DNA from: an uncultured Bacteroides sp.
GTDB lineage: Bacteria; Bacteroidota; Bacteroidia; Bacteroidales; Bacteroidaceae
Assembly (NCBI RefSeq): GCF_963677685.1
Contig: NZ_OY782186.1
Location: 62,001 to 126,000 of the forward strand
Direction of reading: 5' to 3'
Length of the DNA: 64,000 nucleotides
Shown: positions 25,292-34,598 of the stretch, piece by piece
Numbering within the stretch: position 1 is the stretch's first letter
Layout of the letters: each line of letters opens with the position of its first letter
Translations under genes and position numbers: made by a program
The notes under the pieces: model-generated
What the model saw: only the letters and a program-made list of their open reading frames with translations
What the model was told of the DNA's origin: nothing
Database searches by the model: none

Positions 25292-26092
25292 TCAATTCAT
25301 GTCATTATTACCCATTATATTCTCTTTCCACTCACTAGCAAATATTCTTTTATTCATTAAAAGAAAAGTAGACAAAAACAACACGCCTGCTAGCAATAGC
25401 CAAATATAATAATTTGAGCCTAAAATATCTTCAGTATAATTAGCATCGGGATATTTAATATTAAGATAAACAGACAAGCTATTATTAATTACATGCATGA
25501 GAATACACGGTATCAAACTTGCTGTTTTATAATATATCCAAGCCAATATAACTCCCATAAGCCCCGCACCTACTATCTGTGCCGGATTTAAATGAAAGAT
25601 TCCAAAAATCAAAGCAGACAAGAAAATAGCTTTAGTAGGAGTGTATTTCTGCAATAAGATTTTTGTTACCGCTCCTCTAAACAGTAGTTCTTCCAAGATA
25701 GGACCCAATAGCGCTATGCAGATGATTCCTAAACTACCAGCTTGTAATGCATCAAAAGAATCTTCCATCCAATCAGGAAGCCAAGACATAAAAGACATTA
25801 AATAATCTATTAAAAAAATAGCCGAAAGAGCCATTATTGAAGAATAGAGAAGATAATCCAGAGAAACAAAAGACCATGTTTTTTTCGATTTACTAATATA
25901 ACCCGTTTTATACAAATAGGAAAACATGAGCAAAAAACCAATCAACATAGATGGAGCAAGAGATAGAGAATTGATTTCAGCCATATCTCCATGTTTCAAA
26001 AGAACAATAAGAACGGCTGGAATCATTGCCAAAAAAACACCTAGAATTTGGCAGACAAAATAAATAAGCACAAGCTTTATGGCTGTTTTCAT
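25292..26092 (-). CDS. CPBP-family intramembrane glutamic protease
   Basis: 266 residues and about eight membrane helices. The Abi/CPBP motifs are all present: E134-E135 with R139 in LEELLFRG, H167 in FHLNPAQ, and H200 with N203-N204 in MHVINN. These are the active-site residues of the Rce1-like fold. Prokaryotic members process peptides, confer bacteriocin self-immunity or serve in signalling. Its 3' end abuts DUF2975 and the regulator follows, forming one operon. The substrate is unknown; the 29-residue membrane ORF just upstream is a candidate neighbour. Confidence 0.9.
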   Translation of the reverse strand: MKTAIKLVLIYFVCQILGVFLAMIPAVLIVLLKHGDMAEINSLSLAPSMLIGFLLMFSYLYKTGYISKSKKTWSFVSLDYLLYSSIMALSAIFLIDYLMSFMSWLPDWMEDSFDALQAGSLGIICIALLGPILEELLFRGAVTKILLQKYTPTKAIFLSALIFGIFHLNPAQIVGAGLMGVILAWIYYKTASLIPCILMHVINNSLSVYLNIKYPDANYTEDILGSNYYIWLLLAGVLFLSTFLLMNKRIFASEWKENIMGNNDMN

Positions 26093-26151
26093 ATTAACTC
26101 TATATCAATGATACAAAGATATAACTTCTTCGGAATATATCTTCTGCAAAA

Positions 26152-26241
26152 TTATACATATGCAACAATACCACCAACAAACATAGCCATCAATGAAATT
26201 GATACGACTAAAACACTAATACCTAATAATGATTTTTTCAT
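26152..26241 (-). CDS. Possible 29-residue membrane peptide
   Basis: An ORF from ATG 26241 to TAA 26152 encodes MKKSLLGISVLVVSISLM followed by AMFVGGIVAYV. It has two Lys at the N-terminus followed by one hydrophobic helix, the pattern of a small membrane protein or uncleaved leader. It lies 59 bases before the CPBP gene on the same strand. No strong ribosome-binding site is visible. I do not recognise a family. Confidence 0.4.
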   Translation of the reverse strand: MKKSLLGISVLVVSISLMAMFVGGIVAYV

Positions 26242-26267
26242 AGAGGAAATTCTTTTTGTATTTGTAA

Positions 26268-26350
26268 TTCGATATTTTTTTATTGTTTTTCGATATGCAA
26301 ATTAAAGTATAATATTTGAATCACACAAATAAATTATCGAAAAACGATAA
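26268..26350. promoter_or_regulatory. Cluster of TTCGATA-type half-sites upstream of the CPBP/DUF2975/HTH operon
   Basis: TTCGATA occurs at 26268-26274 and 26289-26295, and its complement TATCGAA at 26335-26341. The last is part of a perfect inverted repeat TTATCG-AAAAA-CGATAA (26334-26350). The surrounding sequence to 26450 is AT-rich and without an ORF. These are candidate operator sites for the HTH protein; binding is not shown. Confidence 0.4.
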
Positions 26351-26450
26351 AAAACAAATCTTTTTCAATATAAAAAAAGAATTTAAAGAAGGATCAAGAA
26401 GCAATAAGTTATATGTAAATATATTATTTAAATAAAAGAAGAGCAGAGTA

Positions 26451-27371
26451 TTAACCTAGAATATCTTCTACCATAGCAGCATCTACGTGAAGCTGAGCAA
26501 TCAATTCATCCAAGTTCGAGAACTTCATCTCCAAACGTATACGCTTCACAAAAAATAGTCGGATAACACAATTATAAATATCTGAATCAAAATGAAGAAT
26601 ATGAACTTCAACACTACGATTTTTCCCATTATCAATGGTAGGACGATAACCTATGTTCAGCATTCCAGCATAAAACTGCCCCTGAACTTCAACCCGAACA
26701 GCATAAACTCCATCCGCAGGTATTATTTTCTCAATCTCTTCAACATCAAGGTTGGCAGTTGGGAAACCGATCTTACGCCCTACTCTATATCCACCAACAA
26801 CAACTCCTTGAATAGAATATTCGTACATCAAACATTTAGCAGCCATATCAACAAGGCCTTCTTGCAGATAATTACGAATAACAGATGAACTGATATTTAT
26901 ACCATCCATTCTACATGCTTCAGCTAGCACAACATCCATTCCAATCGTTTTGCCATAAAGTACATATTCATCAAACCCTTCACTGCGATTATATCCAAAA
27001 CGATGATCGTACCCAATAAGTAAAGTATGCACGTTATACTGCTCTTTGAGAATCCTTTTCATAAAATCATAAGCAGTTAAGTGAGAAATTTCAAGAGTAA
27101 AATCAAGCATAATACAGTAATCAATGCCCGTTTGCTCTAAGAGTTCAATTTTCTCATCAGCTGTAGTCAGTAAATCTGGACGATAGTCAGAATTCATCAC
27201 CCTACGAGGGTGTACAGGGAAAGTAATCAGTGCCGAACGCAATCCTTTTTTAAGAGCAACATTCTGAACCTGATTGATTAAAAATTGATGTCCAGCATGC
27301 ACACCATCAAAAAAGCCTATACTAGCGACACATGGTTCACAAAGATCAGTTATCGAATGAATTATCTGCAT
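26451..27371 (-). CDS. ribF: Bifunctional riboflavin kinase / FAD synthetase
   Basis: 306 residues. The N-terminal FAD synthetase (nucleotidyltransferase) domain starts SIGFFDGVHAGHQFL (about 17-31), and its GYDHRFGYNRSEG follows near 122. The C-terminal riboflavin kinase domain starts around 180 with GRKIGFPTANLDVEE, which holds the flavin/ATP site. It converts riboflavin to FMN and FAD. It is the last gene of an operon with the Ca2+ ATPase and a HAD protein, 11 bases after the latter. No FMN riboswitch is visible in the short spacer. Confidence 0.96.
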   Translation of the reverse strand: MQIIHSITDLCEPCVASIGFFDGVHAGHQFLINQVQNVALKKGLRSALITFPVHPRRVMNSDYRPDLLTTADEKIELLEQTGIDYCIMLDFTLEISHLTAYDFMKRILKEQYNVHTLLIGYDHRFGYNRSEGFDEYVLYGKTIGMDVVLAEACRMDGINISSSVIRNYLQEGLVDMAAKCLMYEYSIQGVVVGGYRVGRKIGFPTANLDVEEIEKIIPADGVYAVRVEVQGQFYAGMLNIGYRPTIDNGKNRSVEVHILHFDSDIYNCVIRLFFVKRIRLEMKFSNLDELIAQLHVDAAMVEDILG

Positions 27372-27382
27372 TTCAGAAAGAT

Positions 27383-28000
27383 TTATTTAAAAAGATGGCT
27401 CCAATCCTCTCCAGCTTTAGGAGTATAAGTAGTTATACCAAAAGATTGTGCAACAAGACAATTAGCAGAAGCATCATCAATAAAAAAAGACTCTTCTGGC
27501 AATATCCCTGTCTCTTCAATCAAAGTGCTAAATATCTCAGCCTCAGGTTTAGCCTTATGAAGCTCAAATGATAAAAACATTTTTTCAAAATAATCCTCAA
27601 CCCTAAAACCCTTATAAGAAAAAGAATTTTTACAAGCCCATTTCCAATGTATTTCATTCGTATTGCTAAGAAGATAAACCACATAATTTTTACGTAGTTC
27701 AAGCAAAAGATCTAGTTTAAAAGTAGGAATCCCAATCAAAAAACTATTCCAGGCAGCGTCTATTTGCTTATCAACAATTAGCTTTCCAGCCTGTTCTCTT
27801 ACAGCATTGCGAAATTCTGAAGCAGTGGTCAAACCTTTCTCAAAATCCATAAAAAAACCTTGCTGACGGTACGGATCAATAAACTCATCAACATTTAGAA
27901 AACCTATTTTTTTAAAGTTATCAATACAGCGTTGTCTATCAAGATCTATCAATACACCTCCAAAATCAATAATAATATTTTTTATTTTTCCCCTTTCCAT
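27383..28000 (-). CDS. HAD-superfamily phosphatase
   Basis: 205 residues. Motif I is IIDFGGVLIDLD near residue 10, with the usual nucleophile Asp. Motif II is LLSNTNEIHW. Motif III is the Lys of HKAKPEAEIF. Motif IV is FFIDDASANCLVA. The helical cap inserted after motif I is of the small alpha-helical type found in YihX/epoxide hydrolase-like HADs. YihX relatives act on sugar phosphates, but the substrate here is unknown. It sits 10 bases after the ATPase gene and 11 before ribF; the FMN phosphatase idea is only positional. Confidence 0.88.
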   Translation of the reverse strand: MERGKIKNIIIDFGGVLIDLDRQRCIDNFKKIGFLNVDEFIDPYRQQGFFMDFEKGLTTASEFRNAVREQAGKLIVDKQIDAAWNSFLIGIPTFKLDLLLELRKNYVVYLLSNTNEIHWKWACKNSFSYKGFRVEDYFEKMFLSFELHKAKPEAEIFSTLIEETGILPEESFFIDDASANCLVAQSFGITTYTPKAGEDWSHLFK

Positions 28001-28010
28001 TTATTAATCT

Positions 28011-30692
28011 TTAATTAGTTATACGCCGAATAAAACGAAATATTTCTCCCACCCATAAAACAAGAGAGGAGGATGCTATAATCGCCCCCCAAGTAGCCCA
28101 ATCAAGAGGCTCAGTACGAAATATTTCTCCACCAAATTGTACAATACAAAATTGTCCCGCCAAGATAAGCAAAAGAACAATCTCCATACCATAAGATTTA
28201 TTAATTCCTTTAAATGCAGAATTAGTTGTTCCGAAAACTCTCACATTAAATAAGTTCCAAAACTGCAACATGACAAAAAAAGTAAAGAACACAGTAAGGT
28301 TATACGTAGTTATTTCTCCTTCTGAATTTGTGAAATAATGAATCATCCCCATGAGTAAAAGCAAAAAAGTCAAGCCAACTCCAAGGATATTATATTTCAT
28401 GCTCTTAGTAATAATAAATTCATTACTAGTACGAGGTTTCTCTAACATGACGTCCTCATTCGGAGGAATAGATGCTAAAGCCAAAGCCGCAAAAGTATCC
28501 ATAATTAAATTTACCCACAACATTTGAGTGACTGTTAATGGAAGTTCTGAACCAATAAGGGGAGCAAACAGCACTATTAGCAAAGCGACCAGATTAATAG
28601 TCAACTGAAAGACAATAAAACGTTGTATGTTTTTGTAAAGCGAACGTCCCCACATTACAGCGACCCCAATGCTATTAAAAGAATCATCAAGTAAAGTAAT
28701 ATCACTAGCTTCTTTCGCAATAGAAGTACCTGATCCCATAGAAAGACCTACCTGAGCGTGATTTAAAGCTGGAGCATCATTTGTACCATCTCCTGTTACA
28801 GCAACCACAGCTCCAGATTTTTGTAAAAGCTGAACGAGCCTTTGCTTATCAGCAGGCCTAGCCCTCGACATAATCTTCAAATCGACTACTCTCTTTAAAG
28901 CCTCTTCATCGCTCAAACTCGCGAAATCAGAACCTGTTATACAATTATAATTTGTATCTTTAGAAGTCCATAAGCCTATCTGTCGAGCTATTTCGACAGC
29001 TGTTCCCGAAGTATCACCAGTCACTAATTTTATTAAAATACCAGCAGACTGACATTTAGAAACAGCAGCCGGAACATCGCTTCTAATCGGATCTGAAATG
29101 GCTACAATACCTAAAAAAGAAAAGTCGGTATCTTCCACAAGAAAATTAAAATCTCTATCAGTATTTTCATCAATTATCTTATAAGCAAAACCAAGTGTGC
29201 GCATGCCCATATTTTGATAATTAAGCAGTGCAGAATCAATGGTAGATTTACACTCATTCTTATCTATAGCTTGCTCAAAGCAAACAAGCTTAGATTTTGC
29301 TAATACAATTTCGGGGGCACCTTTAATATATAGAACTTTCTTCTTACACATAGAAGAGTCTACCAACGTTCCCATAAATTTTCTTTCGGTAGAAAACGCC
29401 AGCTGATCAATAATATGTGCATTCTCTCTTAATCTCAAATAATTTAAGCCTTTACCATTTAACCATAATAGTAAAGCAACCTCCGTAGGATTACCTATAC
29501 CTTTAAGTACATCTCCATCATTGTTTGACTCTTTCAAGAAAGCTGTTGAATTTGCAGCAATCCCTTCAATTATCAAAGAGCTTATTTCATTATCATCTAA
29601 TTCTGAACCATTTCTCAAACCATAAAAATCGGTCTTATATACTTGCATCAGATTTTGTGTCAACGTTCCCGTTTTATCAGTGCAAATAACAGTAATCGCC
29701 CCCATTGTTTCACAAGCATGCATTTTACGAACAAGGTTATTGGTTGCCAACATTCGACGCATGTTCAAAGCCAAGCTCAAAGTCACACTCATAGGAAGAC
29801 CTTCTGGGACAGCTACCACTATCAAAGTCACAGCCATCATAAAATACTTCAGAACTATCCGCAATACATCTAAATATTGGGAAACTTCATTTACTTCATT
29901 AACAGAAAAATAATGAAACAAATCTCTTGAAACAAAAACAATAAAAGCAAGAATAGCAACAGAAAAACCTGCCTTACCAATGAAATTGGCTAGTCTATTC
30001 AATTGAATATTTAAAGGGGTTGATTCTAGATTTTGTTCAGTACTCTGCTTGGCTACTTTTCCATATTCAGTAGCATCTCCTACTAAAGTTACCATCATAA
30101 GCCCATGACCATTTAACACGGTAGTACCTTTCAAAACTTTATAAGAAGGATAAGTAGCTTCAAGATCGAAATCTGATTCAAGAATCGTTTTATCGACAGA
30201 TAACTCTCCTGTAAGGGTAGACTCATTCACCTCCAAAGAGATAGCTTCTATCAAATCACCGTCAGCAGGAATTTCTTCACCTGTTTCCAAAATCACAAGA
30301 TCTCCAACCACAATTTCCTTCCGAGGTACTTCAGTCATTTCGCCAGAACGAAGAACTTTAACGAGAGTATCTTCATTGACCAAATTTAATAAATCAAATT
30401 TCTTGTTAGCATCATATTCAAAAAAGAAACCAATTCCTGTAGCTAAAAGTATTGCAGAAATAATTCCTACAGTTTCCGCATACTCATTTTGAAAAATAGA
30501 TATACCTAAAGAAAGGAAGGCTGCAAACAACAATATGCGAACGACAGGATCCTCAAATTTCTCCCAATAGAGTTTCCATAAAGAAAGGCGTTTCAGAGGC
30601 GTAATAAGATTAGTACCATACCGTTGTCGGCTAATTCTCACATCATCTTCACTGAGCCCGGAATGACGGTAAGTATCATTTATTGTAGTCAT
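28011..30692 (-). CDS. PMCA-type calcium-translocating P-type ATPase
   Basis: 893 residues with the full P2B-like layout. The N-terminal cation ATPase domain (1-70), actuator with TGE in LTGELS (about 160), and helix 4 PEGLP (296-300) are in place. The phosphorylation site is D339 in CTDKTGTLT, and TGDGTNDAPAL is in the P domain. A C-terminal cluster of six helices completes the transporter. It should pump Ca2+ out of the cell using ATP. It leads the operon ATPase-HAD-ribF and has a TATTTTTG box at 30726-30719. Confidence 0.93.
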   Translation of the reverse strand: MTTINDTYRHSGLSEDDVRISRQRYGTNLITPLKRLSLWKLYWEKFEDPVVRILLFAAFLSLGISIFQNEYAETVGIISAILLATGIGFFFEYDANKKFDLLNLVNEDTLVKVLRSGEMTEVPRKEIVVGDLVILETGEEIPADGDLIEAISLEVNESTLTGELSVDKTILESDFDLEATYPSYKVLKGTTVLNGHGLMMVTLVGDATEYGKVAKQSTEQNLESTPLNIQLNRLANFIGKAGFSVAILAFIVFVSRDLFHYFSVNEVNEVSQYLDVLRIVLKYFMMAVTLIVVAVPEGLPMSVTLSLALNMRRMLATNNLVRKMHACETMGAITVICTDKTGTLTQNLMQVYKTDFYGLRNGSELDDNEISSLIIEGIAANSTAFLKESNNDGDVLKGIGNPTEVALLLWLNGKGLNYLRLRENAHIIDQLAFSTERKFMGTLVDSSMCKKKVLYIKGAPEIVLAKSKLVCFEQAIDKNECKSTIDSALLNYQNMGMRTLGFAYKIIDENTDRDFNFLVEDTDFSFLGIVAISDPIRSDVPAAVSKCQSAGILIKLVTGDTSGTAVEIARQIGLWTSKDTNYNCITGSDFASLSDEEALKRVVDLKIMSRARPADKQRLVQLLQKSGAVVAVTGDGTNDAPALNHAQVGLSMGSGTSIAKEASDITLLDDSFNSIGVAVMWGRSLYKNIQRFIVFQLTINLVALLIVLFAPLIGSELPLTVTQMLWVNLIMDTFAALALASIPPNEDVMLEKPRTSNEFIITKSMKYNILGVGLTFLLLLMGMIHYFTNSEGEITTYNLTVFFTFFVMLQFWNLFNVRVFGTTNSAFKGINKSYGMEIVLLLILAGQFCIVQFGGEIFRTEPLDWATWGAIIASSSLVLWVGEIFRFIRRITN

Positions 30693-30718
30693 AAAGAAGA
30701 ATACTCATTATAATTCTG

Positions 30719-30726
30719 CAAAAATA
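30719..30726 (-). promoter_or_regulatory. Bacteroidetes -7 box for the ATPase-HAD-ribF operon
   Basis: The minus strand reads TATTTTTG 26 bases before the ATG at 30692. Confidence 0.5.
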
Positions 30727-30868
30727 CAACATATAATTTAATTATCAGAAGAAAACAAAAGCTCTTATCAGCTATCAAGCCTAAAAATCAGATTTACAAG
30801 GTTTATAACAAAAACAAAGTAGTAAGTTTTCTTGTTTGAAAGAATACAAACCATAACAAGAAACTGAT

Positions 30869-31030
30869 ATGAAATACATTTGTATAGCATGTGATTATGT
30901 CTATGATCCCGAATTTGGAGACCCTGAAAGTGGAATAGAGCCAGGAACAGCCTTTGAAGATATTCCAGAAGATTGGATATGTCCTATGTGCGGAGTAGGT
31001 AAAGATGATTTTGAAAAACTAGAAGAGTAG
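30869..31030 (+). CDS. Rubredoxin
   Basis: 53 residues, the canonical rubredoxin length. Four iron-ligating cysteines are C5 and C8 (CIAC) and C38 and C41 (CPMC). Conserved [13 protein letters not shown] and [10 protein letters not shown] surround them. It carries single electrons at low potential, in anaerobes often to rubrerythrin or superoxide reductase for oxygen defence. It stands alone in a gap between the divergent ATPase gene and the convergent Na/Pi transporter gene. Confidence 0.96.
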   Translation: MKYICIACDYVYDPEFGDPESGIEPGTAFEDIPEDWICPMCGVGKDDFEKLEE

Positions 31031-31119
31031 AAAATATAAATAACGGAGTACTGGCAAATAGGAATAAAAAACCAACACCCCGCTATTTATCTATGAATAG
31101 GGAATAAAACTTATATTTT

Positions 31120-32817
31120 TTAAGAAGCCTTTTTTTCTTTCACATCGCTACTGGCTTCCACTACATTTACAACATAATCTCCTAGCTTCTCACACTCACC
31201 TATTATATCCATATAATACACTCCCATCTGATAATCGTACTCTTTATTATTTACATCTAATATATTTTGATTTTTCAGTTGGTTACGATAATTATTCATC
31301 TCATTCTCTATATTAAATGACTTATTCACATCAATATTTTGATGAGAGGCTTTCTCTAAGAGAAGAATCATTTGCGATAAAGCTTCGTTTGAAAGTTTAA
31401 ACATTAAATGAATATGTTCATATTGTTTTTCCGTAAAATCAAGATTAGTCTGCCGCTTGCGATTAATGGTCCGTGCAAGATTATAACAGCTATCCCCTAT
31501 ACTTTCTATCTCTGTTACTTCTCTCAACATTGCCCTAATTTGTAATTTACTTTCAGAGCTCAATTTTCCATCAGATACTTGATTCAAATAATTAGCAATT
31601 TCGAGTTCCATATTATCACTAATATTTTCGTATTTTTCAACACGACTAAACAGCTTATTAAAATCATCATCTTTTTGTGTGTGCAATAAGTCCTGAACCA
31701 TCACAAACATTTTATGTGTTCTTTCAGAATAAAGATTTATTTCCTTACGAGCTTGCAATATTGAAAGTTCAGCTGTTGAGAGTATTCCATTAGGTATAAA
31801 ACGCAAACGATATTCTTCTTCATCTTCTTTTTGATGGATAAGAGAACAAACTGCTTTTTCGATCCACTTCACAAACCAAATCATAAAAAAGACATTGCAG
31901 AGATTAAAAACAGTATGAAAAGCCGAAAGTTTAAATGAAACGGCAACATCAGGAGAACTAGGCATATAAGTATCGACTAGCCAAGAGATAGCTCCAGTAA
32001 AAGGATAAAAAAGAAGTAACATCCAACAGACACCAAAAATATTAAAGATAAAATGGGCTAGGGCAGCTCTCCTTGCTGAAGAATTAGCAGCCAAAGCTGC
32101 AAGATTGGCAGTAACTGTTGTGCCTATATTTTCACCTAAAACTAAAGCTGCAGCCAACTCAAAAGGGATCCAATTCATAGAGCACATCACTAGCGTTATT
32201 GCCATTGTAGCACTAGAGGATTGCACGATGATAGTCACAATAGTACCCAAAAGCAAAAAAAGCAGAATAGAAAAATAGCCCATATCAGTATAATTCCGAA
32301 TAAAAGCTAGCATTTCAGGATTAGCCGCCAAATTAGGTACATTATCTTTTAAGAAGGCAAGCCCCATAAATAAAAAAGCAAATCCAAAAATGAATTCACC
32401 GAAAGACTTGCGCATACTTTTCTTAGAAAAAATCAAAGGAATAGCAACACCTAATAATGGAAGAGCAAACATAGAAACATCTACCTTAAAGCCGAACAGA
32501 GAGATAACCCAAGCGGTAACAGTAGTACCAATATTAGCCCCCATAATGACACTGATAGATTGTGTTAATGTAAGCAATCCTGCATTGACGAAACTAACAA
32601 CCATAACAGTCGTAGCAGAAGAAGATTGGATCAAAGCCGTAATTAGTAAACCGGTTAGAACTCCAGTTACACGATTCGTGGTCATTGCCGTAAGGATGTT
32701 TCTTAATCGATCACCTGCTATTTTTTGCAAGCCTTCGCTCATTATCTTCATCCCATACAAAAACAATCCCAAAGAGCCTATTAGCTTTAAAAAATCATAA
32801 AAAGAATATTGCATCAC
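31120..32817 (-). CDS. Na/Pi cotransporter family protein with PhoU-like tail
   Basis: 565 residues. The N-terminal 320 residues contain about nine membrane helices. They hold the two inverted Na/Pi repeats with QSSSATTVMVVSFVNAG (about 64-80) and the related IVQSSSATMAITLVM (about 198-212), the substrate-binding QSSSAT motifs. The cytoplasmic C-terminal part (about 345-555) is helical and PhoU-like. It may import phosphate with sodium; YjbB-type relatives export phosphate. It is a single gene, divergent from the nucleoside kinase. An imperfect inverted repeat lies downstream at about 31036-31090. Confidence 0.9.
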   Translation of the reverse strand: MMQYSFYDFLKLIGSLGLFLYGMKIMSEGLQKIAGDRLRNILTAMTTNRVTGVLTGLLITALIQSSSATTVMVVSFVNAGLLTLTQSISVIMGANIGTTVTAWVISLFGFKVDVSMFALPLLGVAIPLIFSKKSMRKSFGEFIFGFAFLFMGLAFLKDNVPNLAANPEMLAFIRNYTDMGYFSILLFLLLGTIVTIIVQSSSATMAITLVMCSMNWIPFELAAALVLGENIGTTVTANLAALAANSSARRAALAHFIFNIFGVCWMLLLFYPFTGAISWLVDTYMPSSPDVAVSFKLSAFHTVFNLCNVFFMIWFVKWIEKAVCSLIHQKEDEEEYRLRFIPNGILSTAELSILQARKEINLYSERTHKMFVMVQDLLHTQKDDDFNKLFSRVEKYENISDNMELEIANYLNQVSDGKLSSESKLQIRAMLREVTEIESIGDSCYNLARTINRKRQTNLDFTEKQYEHIHLMFKLSNEALSQMILLLEKASHQNIDVNKSFNIENEMNNYRNQLKNQNILDVNNKEYDYQMGVYYMDIIGECEKLGDYVVNVVEASSDVKEKKAS

Positions 32818-32897
32818 TAATTCATTTGATGGTTATTTGTCTTCTAAGTAATAATGTAATATATTTAACCATCTTATTCATAATCGGAAACACATAG

Positions 32898-34571
32898 ATG
32901 AAACAGATGATACAAATATATTGCAAAAATAACAAAATTTATAAAGACTGCCCCATAGGGAGCTCTCTTTTGAATATTTACAAAGGATTAAATCTGAATT
33001 TTCCTCATCAAGTAGTAAGTGCCAAAGTTAATAATCGTTCTGAAGGGCTTAACTTTAAAGTATATAACAATAAGGATATAGAGTTTTTAGATATAACTGA
33101 CCCTTCGGGTATGCGCACCTACGTTCGTTCTCTTTGTTTCATCCTCTTCAAAGCTGTCAACGATATTTTTCCTGATGGAAAACTCTATGTAGAACATCCT
33201 GTATCAAAAGGCTATTTTTGCAATCTCTCTATAGGAAGAGAGATATCCCTAGAAGATGTGGCAATGATAAAAAAACGGATGCATGAAATTGTTGAAGAAA
33301 ACATTCCATTCCATCGAACCGAATGCCATACAACAGAAGCCGTAGAAATTTTTAAAGGAAGGGGGATGGAAGATAAAGTTAAGCTTTTAGAATCATCAGG
33401 TTCTTTGTATACTTACTATTATACATTAGACGATACAGTTGACTACTATTATGGCAATCTTGTGCCTCGCACAGGGTATGTAAAAATATTCGACCTTGTC
33501 AAATACTATGATGGTTTATTGCTCCGCATTCCAAGCAGAGAAAACCCAGAAACTCTTGAAAACGTAATCAAACAAGAGAAGATGTTGGATGTCTTCAAAG
33601 AATACCTTCAATGGGGAACTATAATGGGGCTTACTAATGCAGGAGATTTCAACATAGCTTGCCAAAAAGGATATGCAACCGATTTAATAAATGTAGCAGA
33701 AGCACTCCAAGAGAAAAAAATAGCACAAATTGCAGATACAATTTATCATCGTGGAGAAAATGGGAACAGAACAAAGCTTGTACTTATTGCCGGACCATCT
33801 TCATCTGGTAAAACCACTTTTAGTAAGAGATTGTCTATACAGCTAATGACGAATGGGTTAAAGCCTCATCCCATATCTTTAGACAATTATTTTGTAGACA
33901 GAGAAAAAACTCCCCGTGACAAAAATGGCAACTATGATTATGAATCACTTTATGCACTTGACCTCGAATTGTTCAATCAACAACTAGGGGCATTACTCCA
34001 AGGAGAAGAGGTTGATCTTCCCCGATTTAATTTTGCACTGGGTAGAAAAGAATACAATGGTGACAAATTAAAAATAGATGATCATACCATTTTAATTTTA
34101 GAAGGAATTCATGCACTTAATCCTGAACTCACCAAGCATATTAGCGATGCAAACAAATTTAAAATATATGTCTCTGCATTAACCACCATTTCGTTAGACG
34201 ATCACAACTGGATCCCCACAACGGATAATAGATTACTTCGTCGTATTATACGCGATTTTAATTATAGAGGATACTCAGCTCAAGAAACCATTTCGCGTTG
34301 GCCAAGCGTTCGGGCAGGAGAAAACAAGTGGATATTTCCTTACCAAGAAAATGCAGACGTAATGTTTAACTCCGCCCTACTTTTTGAATTTGCGGTTTTA
34401 CGTCGTTATGCTGAGCCTATATTAAGTAATGTTCCACGCAATAGTGAAGAATATTGCGAAGCCTATCGCTTACTCAGATTCATAAAATACTTCACCCCTG
34501 TACAAGACAATGAAATTCCTCCAACATCCTTATTAAGAGAATTTTTAGGAGGAAGTAGCTTTAAATATTAA
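32898..34571 (+). CDS. Nucleoside kinase with TGS/SAD-like N-terminus
   Basis: 557 residues. The first 60 resemble a TGS domain. Residues about 60-250 resemble the threonyl/alanyl-tRNA synthetase editing (SAD) region, including PFHRTECHTTEAVEIF. The C-terminal half is a uridine kinase-like P-loop domain with GPSSSGKTT (299-307) and DNYFVDREKTPRD. NCBI-type annotation calls this architecture nucleoside kinase. It probably phosphorylates uridine/cytidine or a related nucleoside; the role of the tRNA-synthetase-like part is unknown. It is not adjacent to other nucleotide genes. Confidence 0.85.
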   Translation: MKQMIQIYCKNNKIYKDCPIGSSLLNIYKGLNLNFPHQVVSAKVNNRSEGLNFKVYNNKDIEFLDITDPSGMRTYVRSLCFILFKAVNDIFPDGKLYVEHPVSKGYFCNLSIGREISLEDVAMIKKRMHEIVEENIPFHRTECHTTEAVEIFKGRGMEDKVKLLESSGSLYTYYYTLDDTVDYYYGNLVPRTGYVKIFDLVKYYDGLLLRIPSRENPETLENVIKQEKMLDVFKEYLQWGTIMGLTNAGDFNIACQKGYATDLINVAEALQEKKIAQIADTIYHRGENGNRTKLVLIAGPSSSGKTTFSKRLSIQLMTNGLKPHPISLDNYFVDREKTPRDKNGNYDYESLYALDLELFNQQLGALLQGEEVDLPRFNFALGRKEYNGDKLKIDDHTILILEGIHALNPELTKHISDANKFKIYVSALTTISLDDHNWIPTTDNRLLRRIIRDFNYRGYSAQETISRWPSVRAGENKWIFPYQENADVMFNSALLFEFAVLRRYAEPILSNVPRNSEEYCEAYRLLRFIKYFTPVQDNEIPPTSLLREFLGGSSFKY

Positions 34572-34598
34572 AGAAGATTATAACCTGACAAAAAATCT

